DNA of 64,000 nt. Source: a virus. The first letter of the stretch is position 1, and the number at the start of each line of letters is the position of its first letter. The translations under genes were made by a program, and so were the position numbers. Shown here piece by piece: positions 40,963-51,700 of this stretch. The notes below the pieces were generated by a model, which was not told where the DNA came from, did not search any database, and worked only from the letters and a program-made list of their open reading frames with translations. The stretch is from positions 230,945 to 294,944 of IMG/VR virus record IMGVR_UViG_3300045971_000344. The stretch is one strand, 5' to 3'.

Positions 40963-42306
40963 ATGTTAATGTCTGAATTTATTTCTAAGTACAAAAAAGC
41001 AGGGCGTAAGAAAAGTTCTGCGCTTGAACTTATAAAGACAAAGACACGTTTGGTTGGTGAACGTTGGACAAATAAAAAGCAATTGCTGTTTGATAAAACG
41101 TGGGACGCTTTAGATAACGTTAGCCCTATTATAGTAGAGCATAAACCCGAGAAAAGGGATGAATTAGATCCTTTTGAAGAACGCTTTAAACTCATGGCAA
41201 AAGTGTTTAACAAAAGAGAGGCCTTAAAATTTTACCATGACCTTTGGGTTTATTATAATCACAAGCTATTCTCTAATAGGATGAAGGCTCCTGGATTTAA
41301 ATTTACTAGGGATAGTGGTCTTAAGTTGAACGTACGGGCATACTATTCCTCTAAAAATATAATAGCATTTAACAAAAGATTATTCTTCAACCCTTTCAGT
41401 ATGTTTTGTAACACCATGGTGCATGAAATGTGTCACCAAGCGGTGGCCGTATTGGATGGCAAGGTTAATATAAGAGAAGGTAAGAACAGGGTTATTCATG
41501 GAGACGACTGGAAGAAATGGATGCGTCACTGTGGACTAAACCCAGACCGCTGTACTAAGTCTGAATTAATGGATTACATGAATGAAGATGAAAAGGTTGA
41601 ACATAAAGAAAAGATAGAAGAGAGAAAAGCTCAAGTAGCATCTAAGGTTAAGTTACAGCCTGAGGGTCATACTATTGCTCAGACATGGTCTACTCAAAGG
41701 CATGAATGGATAAAAGGCTGGATTGTAATGCCTTTAGATAAAGGTAGAAAGAAATGGATGTTTATTGAAAAGCCCGAAGGGTTGGCTTACCTTATTGTAC
41801 CTGCAGAATCGTTTTTTGAGGTTCCTCTGGAGGAACAGAGAGCACTTGAGCTTAATACTATTCAGTGGAAACAGTATTCTAAGCATATAGAACAACAGTA
41901 TATCTCTGTTAAGTCCCGAAAGAAAGAACAAAACGCAGGTAAGAAACAATTTACCACTAATTACGCTAAATTATTACAAGAGCACTATAAGTTAATTCCA
42001 GGATCTAGGTTACAGAGCTTTGAGGTAATATTATACTTATTAGCTAGGTCTGAAATTGCAAGTAATGGGTATGGAACTTATAATATAACGCGCTTAAGCG
42101 CAGGTAGTAAATATCCTGTGTATATGGTTACAGATGCAGTAAATTGGTTGTGCCTTATGGATCCTCATAATGTGGAGACCGATGACACTGAAGAATTAGT
42201 TACCTTCATGAACAATTCCGGCTATGGTCAAAAAGGCTATACCATAGAGAATTTTTTATCTGCGGTAAGGAATTATTACTATAACGGTGAAGACGTATTT
42301 GCGTAG
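40963..42306 (+). CDS. SprT-like zinc metalloprotease with GERWT module
   Basis: 447 residues. N-terminal module (SEFISKYKKAGRKKSSALEL, then GERWTNKKQLLFDKTW) is shared with the 43332 protein. The middle is SprT-like: an aromatic WVYYNHKLFSNRM region, ISNKR-like IIAFNKRLFF, and VHEMCHQAV (H154-E155-x-x-H158), with IHGDDWKKWM where SprT proteins have H-G-x-x-W. SprT/Spartan proteases digest DNA-protein crosslinks. The C-terminal 240 residues are unrecognised. It may be a virion or DNA-repair protease. Confidence 0.85.
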   Translation: MLMSEFISKYKKAGRKKSSALELIKTKTRLVGERWTNKKQLLFDKTWDALDNVSPIIVEHKPEKRDELDPFEERFKLMAKVFNKREALKFYHDLWVYYNHKLFSNRMKAPGFKFTRDSGLKLNVRAYYSSKNIIAFNKRLFFNPFSMFCNTMVHEMCHQAVAVLDGKVNIREGKNRVIHGDDWKKWMRHCGLNPDRCTKSELMDYMNEDEKVEHKEKIEERKAQVASKVKLQPEGHTIAQTWSTQRHEWIKGWIVMPLDKGRKKWMFIEKPEGLAYLIVPAESFFEVPLEEQRALELNTIQWKQYSKHIEQQYISVKSRKKEQNAGKKQFTTNYAKLLQEHYKLIPGSRLQSFEVILYLLARSEIASNGYGTYNITRLSAGSKYPVYMVTDAVNWLCLMDPHNVETDDTEELVTFMNNSGYGQKGYTIENFLSAVRNYYYNGEDVFA

Positions 42307-42324
42307 TTAAAAAGGAGAATTATA

Positions 42325-42588
42325 ATGAAGAGAAGAAATTTTGAGATTTCATTGGATATTGATGATAGTAATAAAGCATTTAAGACCATCTTTTATCCTA
42401 AGTCTATCTATAAAGGTAAGTATGATAAGGGCTTTGATACTTTAAGTGCAGCCCGCCTTTGGATTATTAGAGTACTGGGTCAGAAGATAGACTTAGAATA
42501 CGGGGAATTGTATAAAGGCCAAGATAAGATAAAAGAATACACAAAGAACATTGACGGTAAGGTCTGTGAATTAATACCTGTTAAATAA
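42325..42588 (+). CDS. Small protein related to the 10390 protein
   Basis: 87 residues starting MKRRNFEISLDIDDSN, a loose leader. The domain FDTLSAARLWIIRVLG and the end GKVCELIPVK match the 10390 protein. Start follows AAAGGAGAATTATA. Confidence 0.8.
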   Translation: MKRRNFEISLDIDDSNKAFKTIFYPKSIYKGKYDKGFDTLSAARLWIIRVLGQKIDLEYGELYKGQDKIKEYTKNIDGKVCELIPVK

Positions 42589-42597
42589 GGATAATCT

Positions 42598-43335
42598 ATG
42601 AAGATAAAAAGGGTAGGTATTTCCATACGCGAAGTAAGTCTGTATACTGAGACTTCAAGCTCAGACTTTAAAGACCTATCAGAGAAGGACCAGTTAAAGG
42701 AATTGAAGGTTAGCTCACCTCAAAAAGCACTGTCTTTATTTAAGACACTTAAGGCTCCTACGGACAAACAAATACAGATCGTACTTAAGAAGAACCCAAA
42801 GGTCTTGAAACACATAAAACCCCTGCCCAAGTATGTTGAATACGTCTTAGACGAAGACCCTTCTGCGCTAAATCTAATTCCTAAATCTAAGGTAACCGAT
42901 GACTTACTAATAAAGGCAATACGCCCTACCAAAAAAGTATTAGCTGGCCCTAAAGATATTGTGGCTCGAGAGACCTTGAAGAACGTAAGTAAGATAGATA
43001 AGGGAATAAAATTCAGCCCTCGGGCAATAAAAGAAATTAAAAAATTGATTAAAGGTATAAGTAATAGTGAAGTAAAAAGAGCAAATTCCTTACTATCTAA
43101 ACGAGGTATCACGGAGATAGAAATGTCTGCGAGTTCAATTGTTAGATCTAAGTATCCGCCTTATACTTTAACCGTTGCCTTTCCCGGGAATGAAGACACG
43201 AGGTATGAATACTATATAGGCTCTTGGCCGTTATTTAATAAAGCACTCTCCTTACAGAACAATCCTGGAGAGTTTAGCGCCTTTGTAAAACAACATGAAC
43301 TTGATTGTAAAAAATTTACGGTGGGTGTGTCATGA
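42598..43335 (+). CDS. Leader protein with HEAT-like repeats
   Basis: 245 residues. Leader MKIKRVGISIREVSLYTETSS. Residues about 40-110 hold repeats of the type seen in 24590 (TLKAPTDKQIQIVLKKNPKV, HIKPLPKYVEYVLDEDPSAL). A separate C-terminal domain follows (KYPPYTLTVAFPGNEDTRYE). Stop overlaps the next gene by ATGA. Confidence 0.82.
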   Translation: MKIKRVGISIREVSLYTETSSSDFKDLSEKDQLKELKVSSPQKALSLFKTLKAPTDKQIQIVLKKNPKVLKHIKPLPKYVEYVLDEDPSALNLIPKSKVTDDLLIKAIRPTKKVLAGPKDIVARETLKNVSKIDKGIKFSPRAIKEIKKLIKGISNSEVKRANSLLSKRGITEIEMSASSIVRSKYPPYTLTVAFPGNEDTRYEYYIGSWPLFNKALSLQNNPGEFSAFVKQHELDCKKFTVGVS

Positions 43336-44444
43336 AATTATCTGAATTAGTAGTCCGATGGAAGACAAAGGGCATGACGCATCCTGAAGCTTTGTCTAAA
43401 GCAAAGGATAAGGTTAGAAAATTTGGTGAACGCTGGACAAAGAATAAGCAAGCGATCTTTGATACCTCTTGGAGTGAGGTTACTGAAAGTAAGCCCTCTA
43501 AGCAGCCTAGGTCGAGCATAAAGCCCACCACGGACGGTAAAATATCCAATATAGATGAAACAAAGACGCAAGGTGGTACTTATCCACAACGGATTAAGTT
43601 CTTTAATACTATACTTGCTCCATGTAAATTCCCAAAGTCAGATTGGTCTAAATTTGGGCTCCATGTTAGGGCGACTAATACAACTGAGCCCTCTAAAGAG
43701 CAGGCTTTGGCCTTAAAGCTCCTTAAACAGCACGGGTTTACTTACGCTCACAATATAAAGCCCAAGGTATTTCAAGAAGCTAGAGAGACACGAACAGTTG
43801 CCTGGTATAATGACCGTTATAACAACAGTATAAGCACAGTAGCCCAAAAGTCTAATAACGGTAAAGATGATTTCTTTATCCTTAATCTATCGTACCACAT
43901 GACACTCGCTGAAAAAGAAGCCCTTCAAGGTATGGAATGGCTAGAAGAAAAGAAGAAGGCGGCACAAGAGAAAATTGCAAATGGTGAGTTAAAACAGCAG
44001 AAGCGAAAAGAAGATTATCAGTTATCGTTCCATGATTACCTTAAGAACGCTAAGGGTACCCAGACAATACGAGTTGGCGTAAAGGAATTTGGACCCGAAG
44101 AATTAAAAGAACAATGGATAAACAAGGTAGAAGAGGCTATAAAGGATGGTCGTCAGGTACCTCAAGCTGTAAAGAGCGAGTACAACGTAATGACCAAAGC
44201 TGTTGGGTCCGTCTATAAGTTACCTGTACTTAATGGTAAAGATAAGACCGTAACTTTAGATGAAGAAAAATTGAATAAAATAATTCGTAATTTAAAGAAG
44301 AAGGGCGTTGTTGTAGTAAAATCAGATGATAAGACTGCTTTTACCTTATCTACTGAACAACTAATATCTTCAGTTCCCTGTGGACCAGCCTTACGGTCCG
44401 CACTTAAACTAAAGAAACTGTGGGCAATGAAAGGGAGATTGTAA
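43332..44444 (+). CDS. GERWT-module protein, unknown C-terminal part
   Basis: 370 residues. N-terminal module (SELVVRWKTKGMTHPEALSK, then GERWTKNKQAIFDTSW) matches the SprT-like 40963 protein. The rest is lysine-rich and mostly helical, with a domain at 75-200 (FSKSDWSKFGLHVRATNT-like) and a C-terminal beta/helix part (KLPVLNGKDKTVTLDEEKLN). No catalytic motif is visible. Its stop overlaps the protease start (TAATG), suggesting coupling to head assembly. Confidence 0.8.
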   Translation: MKLSELVVRWKTKGMTHPEALSKAKDKVRKFGERWTKNKQAIFDTSWSEVTESKPSKQPRSSIKPTTDGKISNIDETKTQGGTYPQRIKFFNTILAPCKFPKSDWSKFGLHVRATNTTEPSKEQALALKLLKQHGFTYAHNIKPKVFQEARETRTVAWYNDRYNNSISTVAQKSNNGKDDFFILNLSYHMTLAEKEALQGMEWLEEKKKAAQEKIANGELKQQKRKEDYQLSFHDYLKNAKGTQTIRVGVKEFGPEELKEQWINKVEEAIKDGRQVPQAVKSEYNVMTKAVGSVYKLPVLNGKDKTVTLDEEKLNKIIRNLKKKGVVVVKSDDKTAFTLSTEQLISSVPCGPALRSALKLKKLWAMKGRL

Positions 44445-45187
44445 TGGATAACATTGGTCTGTATCATAAAGGACGCCAGGTTGTTTACGCGTCTGCACAC
44501 CGCTCTATGGCTCCCATAGACGCTCATAAAGAAAAGCTATCGGCTAACACTGCAATAGCTTCATCTATAACAGGTGAAAATGGCCACAGGCTGGATGCCG
44601 ACGCTTGGTTATCTGCTGCGTCTAAACACTATTGTCTATCCAGAGATATAAAGGACTACGTTATTGTTCCGGTACCAGCCATTATGTCGGATATACCTAA
44701 TACTAATGGGGTGGCGATGCCTCGTTCTGAGTTGTTAGAATTCAGACCTGATGAAGGTCGCCCTGCATACAAAACATGGAAGGGAAAACCCACTTTTAGA
44801 GAACATGATAACCAAGATATCGCCCGGGCAAAGGGTTTGATTTTGGATTGTTATGTTAGCCCTGTCCGTAACTATGGTAAAGGTTTGATTAAGGTTATGA
44901 TGCTAGCGGCCTACGATAGAACAAAAGACAGTGTACTGGCTAACAATATCCTTAACGGTAGTGAGAACGCATATAGTATGGGCGCATACTTCTCTGGGTA
45001 TAAGTGTTCGATCTGTGGTTCTGGTCGATGTAACCACACAGGTCCAAAAGAGGCCTTGAAGATTGACCCTGTATCCAAAACATTAGCCTATAGAAATATT
45101 TATGAGATCAGTGGCTTTGAGCTAAGTTCGGTTTCTTCGCCGGCCTACATAGTTGCCGTAAGTGACTATTTGCTCGGAGCACAGTAA
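44444..45187 (+). CDS. Prohead maturation protease
   Basis: 247 residues from ATG 44444 (AAAGGGAG 6 bases upstream), not the earlier GTG. AYKTWKGKPTFREHDNQD with H121 and SENAYSMGAYF with S178 are the catalytic His and Ser of the prohead serine protease fold (T4 gp21-like); SSVSSPAYIVAVS ends the domain. A CSICGSGRCNH stretch may bind zinc. It cleaves scaffold, capsid and internal proteins inside the prohead. It is the obvious candidate to process the shared leaders in this region, if they are cleaved at all. Confidence 0.85.
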   Translation: MDNIGLYHKGRQVVYASAHRSMAPIDAHKEKLSANTAIASSITGENGHRLDADAWLSAASKHYCLSRDIKDYVIVPVPAIMSDIPNTNGVAMPRSELLEFRPDEGRPAYKTWKGKPTFREHDNQDIARAKGLILDCYVSPVRNYGKGLIKVMMLAAYDRTKDSVLANNILNGSENAYSMGAYFSGYKCSICGSGRCNHTGPKEALKIDPVSKTLAYRNIYEISGFELSSVSSPAYIVAVSDYLLGAQ

Positions 45188-45192
45188 ACGTT

Positions 45193-45206
45193 AAACTGTA
45201 AATATT
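45193..45206 (+). promoter_or_regulatory. Shared promoter-like element AAACTGTAAATATT
   Basis: This exact 14-mer also lies at 52348-52361, each time in a gap before a large gene block. TGTAAATA differs by one base from the T4 late promoter core TATAAATA. It is a plausible promoter core. Confidence 0.4.
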
Positions 45207-45222
45207 ATTGAAAGGAAGACGT

Positions 45223-45717
45223 ATGAGAACATTATTAGTTGAGGTCTCACAGATTGATAGACAAGCAGAGGCAGCGGCCAAACGTATAGCAAAGGCGTTG
45301 TCTATGGATTTAACCGAACCAGTAATATCCACATCTCTTGATGATATTTCATTCTTACGGGTCCAGATAAGAGATCTTCAGAGAAGAAACTTAGAGTTGA
45401 GTTTCTTGGTCTATAACCCAGGTTTTGATGTAGACGATGAAGTAGCTTATGAATTAAAATGGATAAAGGATTTCAGTTCACAGAACGGAGATCGCCTGAT
45501 TGTCCAAGCACGCTATTCGTATGAATTTTTTGAGCAAAAATATCATCCAGAGTTTGTTGTCAGAGTATGCGAATTTTTATGTAATGTTTATGTTGACAGG
45601 GACTTCAAACCTTTTGAACTTTGGGTAGCGTTAATAAAGACAAACGGAATTATAAATAAGGAAATAGTTAAATATTTTGGACCAATAGACGTACCAGAAA
45701 AAGGAATAATCGAATAG
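45223..45717 (+). CDS. Leader-like protein, unknown function
   Basis: 164 residues from ATG 45223 (AAAGGAAG 4 bases upstream) giving MRTLLVEVSQIDRQ, a leader variant. The rest is alpha/beta (FLRVQIRDLQRRNLELSFLV, EFVVRVCEFLCNVYVDRDF). No family is recognised. It is the last leader-type gene before the giant helicase. Confidence 0.8.
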   Translation: MRTLLVEVSQIDRQAEAAAKRIAKALSMDLTEPVISTSLDDISFLRVQIRDLQRRNLELSFLVYNPGFDVDDEVAYELKWIKDFSSQNGDRLIVQARYSYEFFEQKYHPEFVVRVCEFLCNVYVDRDFKPFELWVALIKTNGIINKEIVKYFGPIDVPEKGIIE

Positions 45718-45727
45718 GAGACTATCT

Positions 45728-48700
45728 ATGTTAGGATCAGCAGCAGGTTTAAGCTCGAAGTTTAAAAAACAATTTGGACATGGAATTGAAGTCTCAGCGC
45801 CCAGACAAAAGGGTGTAGCTCCGGACAAAGTGTTTGAAAGTAAGATGCATGAAAAAACACTTGAAGTACCTTTATCAGAAGGTGGCCAGCCCAAGCGCGA
45901 ATTCTTGGACTGTTTGTATCGTGCTTTCTCTCCAGAAGAAAAACAGAAGGTAACTAAGAAGACCGAAGAACTTAAGATCGAGGTTTCTAAAGATTTCGGT
46001 TGGGATGTTCTTTTCCGTAAGATCAACGAAATCCAAAATACAGTTGAGGCAATAAAAGTCAGACACTTTGCTTTGTTGGCTATTATGTCCGATTTAGCTA
46101 CAGGTCAGATTTGGAACTGTTACGATGCTGAGGAAGACTATAATGCCTTTAAGGCAGGTACAGCAACAGTACCTCAAGTAGTAAATTTGATTGTTACTAT
46201 AACAGGTACTAGTAGATCTTATCGTTACCCCGAAGCTACTTCTAAAGAAGGCTTTATTGCAAAGACCGTTGGTAAAGAATTTGATGAGTACATGATTGCC
46301 ATGAATAAATTTATGGCATCAGACTCTACCTTTATTCTAAAACGTAGTGGCTCTGATATTGATCTAGAGTGGGTTGGTGATGGTAGGGCCAATGAGTCAC
46401 CTGTACCTAGTTATAACTATCCTGATCCTAAAAAGATTATTTCAAAAGAAGACTTTTCAGAACTGGTAGTTAAAAGAGAACTTGCAGGAAATTCTGGAGC
46501 TATAATTACAGCCCTTTACTCTGAGGTTTACGAGTCAGTATTTAACTTTCTTTCTTCCGTAGTTCCTGGGTTGAATACTAATCTCCATACAAAACAGTTT
46601 ACTCAGCATAAATTGGATTTTATGCTTGATCTGACTGTTAGTCGGACATTTAGAGAATACCTTATTAGGGAGTGGGACGTAATTAACCTCCCCAAAGGTT
46701 TTCAGGAAGCGCGTGGAAAGTATTTATCCCTCCTTATACACAGGGGCTACAATAAAAATTATATCCCTCTGGAGCGGGCAAAGAACGCGCAGAGATCAGC
46801 ATTCGATCTTTATGACAAAGTACGGTGTACACTTAGTGTCCCCGTTAATGTAGACGGTTCTACGCAACTTGAAGAACGTGAAGTTATTGCTACCATGAGA
46901 ACCTGGAGTAGAAATAAAAAGAAGCTTAGTGTTGATTACCAAGGTAATGAATACAAAATTACTGAAGTAAAGGACTTACGACTCTTCCTTAAAGAGGGCC
47001 TTGAGAACTTGACTAGACCAGACGTTGCTATACTTAACGCGATAAATCTCTCTCTTCATTTTACCTTTAAGATAAAAATGAATGAGCAATTTACTAGAGT
47101 GGTTACTCAGACAGTAAGCGGAAAAGTTGGGTTCTCTGCAATGCGGACATGGATTATGATTTGGCAGAAACTTAAGTTCACTCGCTCTAGAGAGTTTAAG
47201 CGCACACCTAAGTATATTCTACCTTATAGCACCTTGGCGTCCAATCCTGCGTTTAAATCAAAAAGTTCGGTACCTGCGGAACGTACAGATGAAAATGGTA
47301 TGACCGTAGATAATGTGGGAAGAATAATTTATGTCCCGCCTATTTCCGACACTCTTCCTTTAGAGTACGAAAAGACGTTGGATGAACTCTTGGAAAGTTC
47401 TTACGCTAACAATGAGCCCTTCAATATTGAGAATACAACTAGTGCACCTATTTATAAGTTAACTCGCTCTACAGAAGAGCAAGAAGCTAGGGTAGAGGGT
47501 ATAGAGAAACTTACAAGATTTAACCTGCTTCCCTTAGCAGTTAACTGGACTACCAACGTTGTTCTTTACCCAGGTAATTCTAATAAGAACAAAGTTGAGG
47601 CAGTTAACCTTGATGGGGCGATGAAACCAGATGTTAGGACAATGGCAGACTGGATGGGTATGCCTACAAGGGGAGGAGAAGAAGGTGGACCCGGGGGTAA
47701 ATTCCCTGGTGGAAAGCCAGGTATGCTGGCTTACAGTCAAATGACCGGAGTGTCTAAAATAACCGAGCCTGCAGAGCTTATTACTGCATTGTTTTTTGTT
47801 GAAGTTTTCTATGATTGGTTATTAACAAATAAAAAGGTAGCGGATTATGATACTATTTTACAAAGAGCAAAAAAGCATTTAGAGGGAATTGAGCGCGGAC
47901 CAGAAATTACTGAGATTGATACTCCTGAAATCTATAAACGTATAATAACCGATGATAAATTTATAACAGCTGGTTTATCCTCTTATGATAATACTGGTAA
48001 TGCAGGGTCGATGCTAAAAGCTGCAATGTGGGCCGCAAACCCTCATAATCCTAAGTTTCAGGCTGTTTGTAAGTCCTATACTGTTGCTACAACAGACCAT
48101 CCTTGTTATTTTAAATTAGATGAATCTACTTTATCTAAAATTCATGAAAGCCTAAGTCTTTTACTTGGTGGTGCTCTTTGGATTGAGTTGTGTAAAGAGT
48201 GTAATGAATTTCTTAAGGACCAGAAAGCCTTAGAAGACTTGATCTTGAATGGTGTTGAAATTGACCACATGGATATGTTGAATTACGATACACTATCTAC
48301 TAAGATAGTTCCTCAGATAAAGATTTGGGGCGTCTATATGCCTCAATCTGATGATATTTTACTGAAGGCGCATGAGCATAAAAAGACTTTGGAGAAAACT
48401 AAGGACTATGTACCTGAGGTTCCTGGTATTAAAGAAATAGACCCAACTGATCCAAAACAGGAGGGGTTTGCTCTACAACCACATCAGGTAGACGTAATGG
48501 CATATTCGGCGTCACACCCTAGATTTATGATCCTCGATGTTGCCCCTGGTGGTGGAAAGACGACTCTTGGGCTATCAGAGATCTTAACGTATTTAGGTGA
48601 GGGTCGGATTAAGCGTCCTATGGTAATGATGCCTGCGAAGCTCATTAAGAACTGGATTAACGATTGCATCCATGTTCTTAAAGCACCAGTTAACTTCATA

Positions 48701-51700
48701 CCCATTACAACTCAGACAATAAATAATTGGGGTCGTGAAGAACTTGCTAGGAAAATAAAAGATGCACCTCCAAATACTATCGTCTGCGTTGCGTATAAGT
48801 GGTTAAGTAATCCTACAGACACAAAGATAGTTATGTACGGTGTACGTCCAGTTAAGGTTTTGGAGAACATTGAGTTCCTTAAGCAGTTTGACTTTGATTA
48901 CATCGCTTGTGATGAGTCTCATAACCTTAAAAACTCTGGTTCTACTGAGACAGTAACACAGAAAAATGGTAAGACAAAGATTAAAGTTAAACGACCCTCT
49001 ACGGCCCATCTTTCTGTCTTACGTTTGGTCAGTACAAACTCTGTTAAGTACATTCGATTACTTACTGGTACCTTAATTAAGAACAATTTACTGGACTTGG
49101 TCGGGCAAGCTCGTTTGTTAAACCCGGCTATCTTTAGAACAATAGATGAGTTTAAAAAGGAATATGGAGACCCTAATTCGCCTGTTCCTACGGATGATGG
49201 TCGAAGGATTCAGCAAGAAATTCGGAATTATCTTGAAGAGTTTGTTACTGTTGTCCAAAAGAAGAAACGTCACTGGGCTTTTGTAATGCCAGAGTTTGTT
49301 GACCAATTCAACTTTGTTGACCCAGATGACCTTGCAAAAGAGTACTATGAGTGGCTTTGTAAGAAAACAATTGACCAAATAGAAGGAACGTTAGGTGCAG
49401 ACTCTGAAAAGTTCAAGAACTTGACTAATGGTATAAAGATAAACGCTGAGGGAGAAGACGAAGACGAAGGTGAAGATCCAGATGATGGTGGTGAAGGCGG
49501 AGGTGGTGGGGACGATGATGGTGATGATGAAGATGACGAGTCAGGTACTGATTCAGATGATGATACTCCGGGGGTGTCTTCAGATGTTGCAAAGATAGAG
49601 AGTGCTCTTAATCCGTATTTACAACGACTTGAGATGGCTTTGGTTGATCCAGAGGGAGACTCAGAATTTTCTGAGTTTAAAGATTGGGCTATAGCTAAGG
49701 GTTATGACCCCAGAGTATTGGATATGAGTCCTACTACAAAGGCTCGCAAGGTTTACGAGATCATAAAGATACACTTTGAAGGTCGTTATAACGCGACTGA
49801 CAAGTATGGGCGTAATCTTGAAGATCAAGATCCTTTGACAACTATTGATAGCCTTGAGAACTCAAATAAGATACTTATTTTCTGTAAGTTTTACCGTACC
49901 GTAGATAGCATCTACAATTTTATGCCTGAACAATTTAAGAAGTATGCGGCGAAGTATAGGGCAGCTGATTCGGCTGTCTTGGAAGACTTCTTGGTCAATC
50001 CTAAGTTGAAGATTCTGGTCGCCCTTGAAGACAGTTTACAGGAAGGTCACAACTTACAGTGTTGTTCACGCTTGATCCGCGTAGAGCAGGTTTGGACCCC
50101 AGGTGAAATGGAGCAAGGTGTTTCGAGGGTTCATAGACCAGACGTACTAAATCGTTTTGGGAGGACCAAGATTGTAAGTAACTGGATTATTACAAATGGA
50201 ACCCTTGAAATCGCTAAGATTGGTCGATTGATAGCAAAATCGGTATCGAAAGCAAAGTTTGACGAGGCGGATAGAAAGTATCAGCGTTTACCTAACCTTG
50301 AACCTATTTGTATGAGTTTTGAGGTTCTATCAGGACGTAACAGGGACGGGACGCCAAACAACATTGGTAAAAAAGAAGCGGATGATATTGCTGAATATCT
50401 TGAAGCGTTTGGTATGGACTACCATCAGACCGGTAATGTACGCGGGCTCGCTCAATTCCAAAATGAGGACTTTGAAGAAGAACGTATTAAAGCAAAAGCT
50501 GAAAATAGAGATAAGATGGTTATTGTTAAGACAAAGGAAATGCCAGCGGGCTCAAAGTTTATAAAACACCTGCCTTACGTTATTGGTCAGTCCGTATATG
50601 ACCCGAATGAACTTGGGTTAATTCCTCTTCGAGATTACTTGATCGCGCACCCTGAGCTCAAAGAAAATCTTAAAGAAGGCATCGTAGGATTACCTGTTCA
50701 TATTGCTCAAGGTGAGGGAATAATTCAGTCAATCCGAGAGGTCTCAAAAGGTTTTACTTTAAAAATTCATCTCACTACGGGTGTAACCCTTAAAAGTATT
50801 CGCTGGGATATGGTTTATGTAATAACTAAGACAGATACTAACATGAAGAAAATGCTTAAGAAAGCGAAGGGTGAGGTTGGACCCGAAGTTTCTCCTGAAC
50901 CTACAGAGAAGCAGAAGCGTGTAAGAGAAAAAATTGAACGGCTCAAAGCGCAACAGCCCGAAATGTTTAAGCCACCTAAAGAAGAAAAGGTTCCTAAAGA
51001 GCGGCGTAAGCGTAGAGAAAAAGAGGAAGAGGTAATTGTAGATACCACTGTTAAACAGCCTAAGCTCAAACCTAAGACTGTAATTGACGTTACTCAAGAG
51101 AATGAGGCGACAAAAGACAAGATTAAGCAGACTGGTAATAAAGATCGTCCTGTTAGAGAGAAGGAGAAGGATAAGATTAAACCTAGTTTGACCCCAACAA
51201 AGGATTACGAAAAGAACCTTGCACTTGATGTCTATGCAATGGACTGTAACGGGTTACCTACGCTGTTATTATCTCACGATGACCCAGATAGTAACTTAAT
51301 CGGTAGAAAATTGGGCTTTACCTACTTCGGATCTTATCTCTATTGTGAGCTCAAGACACGCCAGCAGTTTGATCAGTGTATGAAAGGTTTGGATAGCGCT
51401 GGGTTTAAACCGGGTAACAGAAGTCAAAGAGTACTTGACGCGGTCTCAAATACTTTTGTAGGAATTCAGAATAAAGAAAAAGCTTTCCTTAAGATCAAGG
51501 CAATTGATAAACGCCAGTTCTTTAACGTAAACTCAGCAGACCGCGCAAAGGTTAGAGACCCAGCTAGACTAAGTATTTACCCTATTGTTGAAGGTAATGA
51601 CCGCCTTGCACTTTACGTAGATACCTCTAAAGGTAGCGCAGGACCTATGCGTCTCAAGGCCATGAAGAAACTGCCCGATGCACCTAACGTAAAGTGGTTT

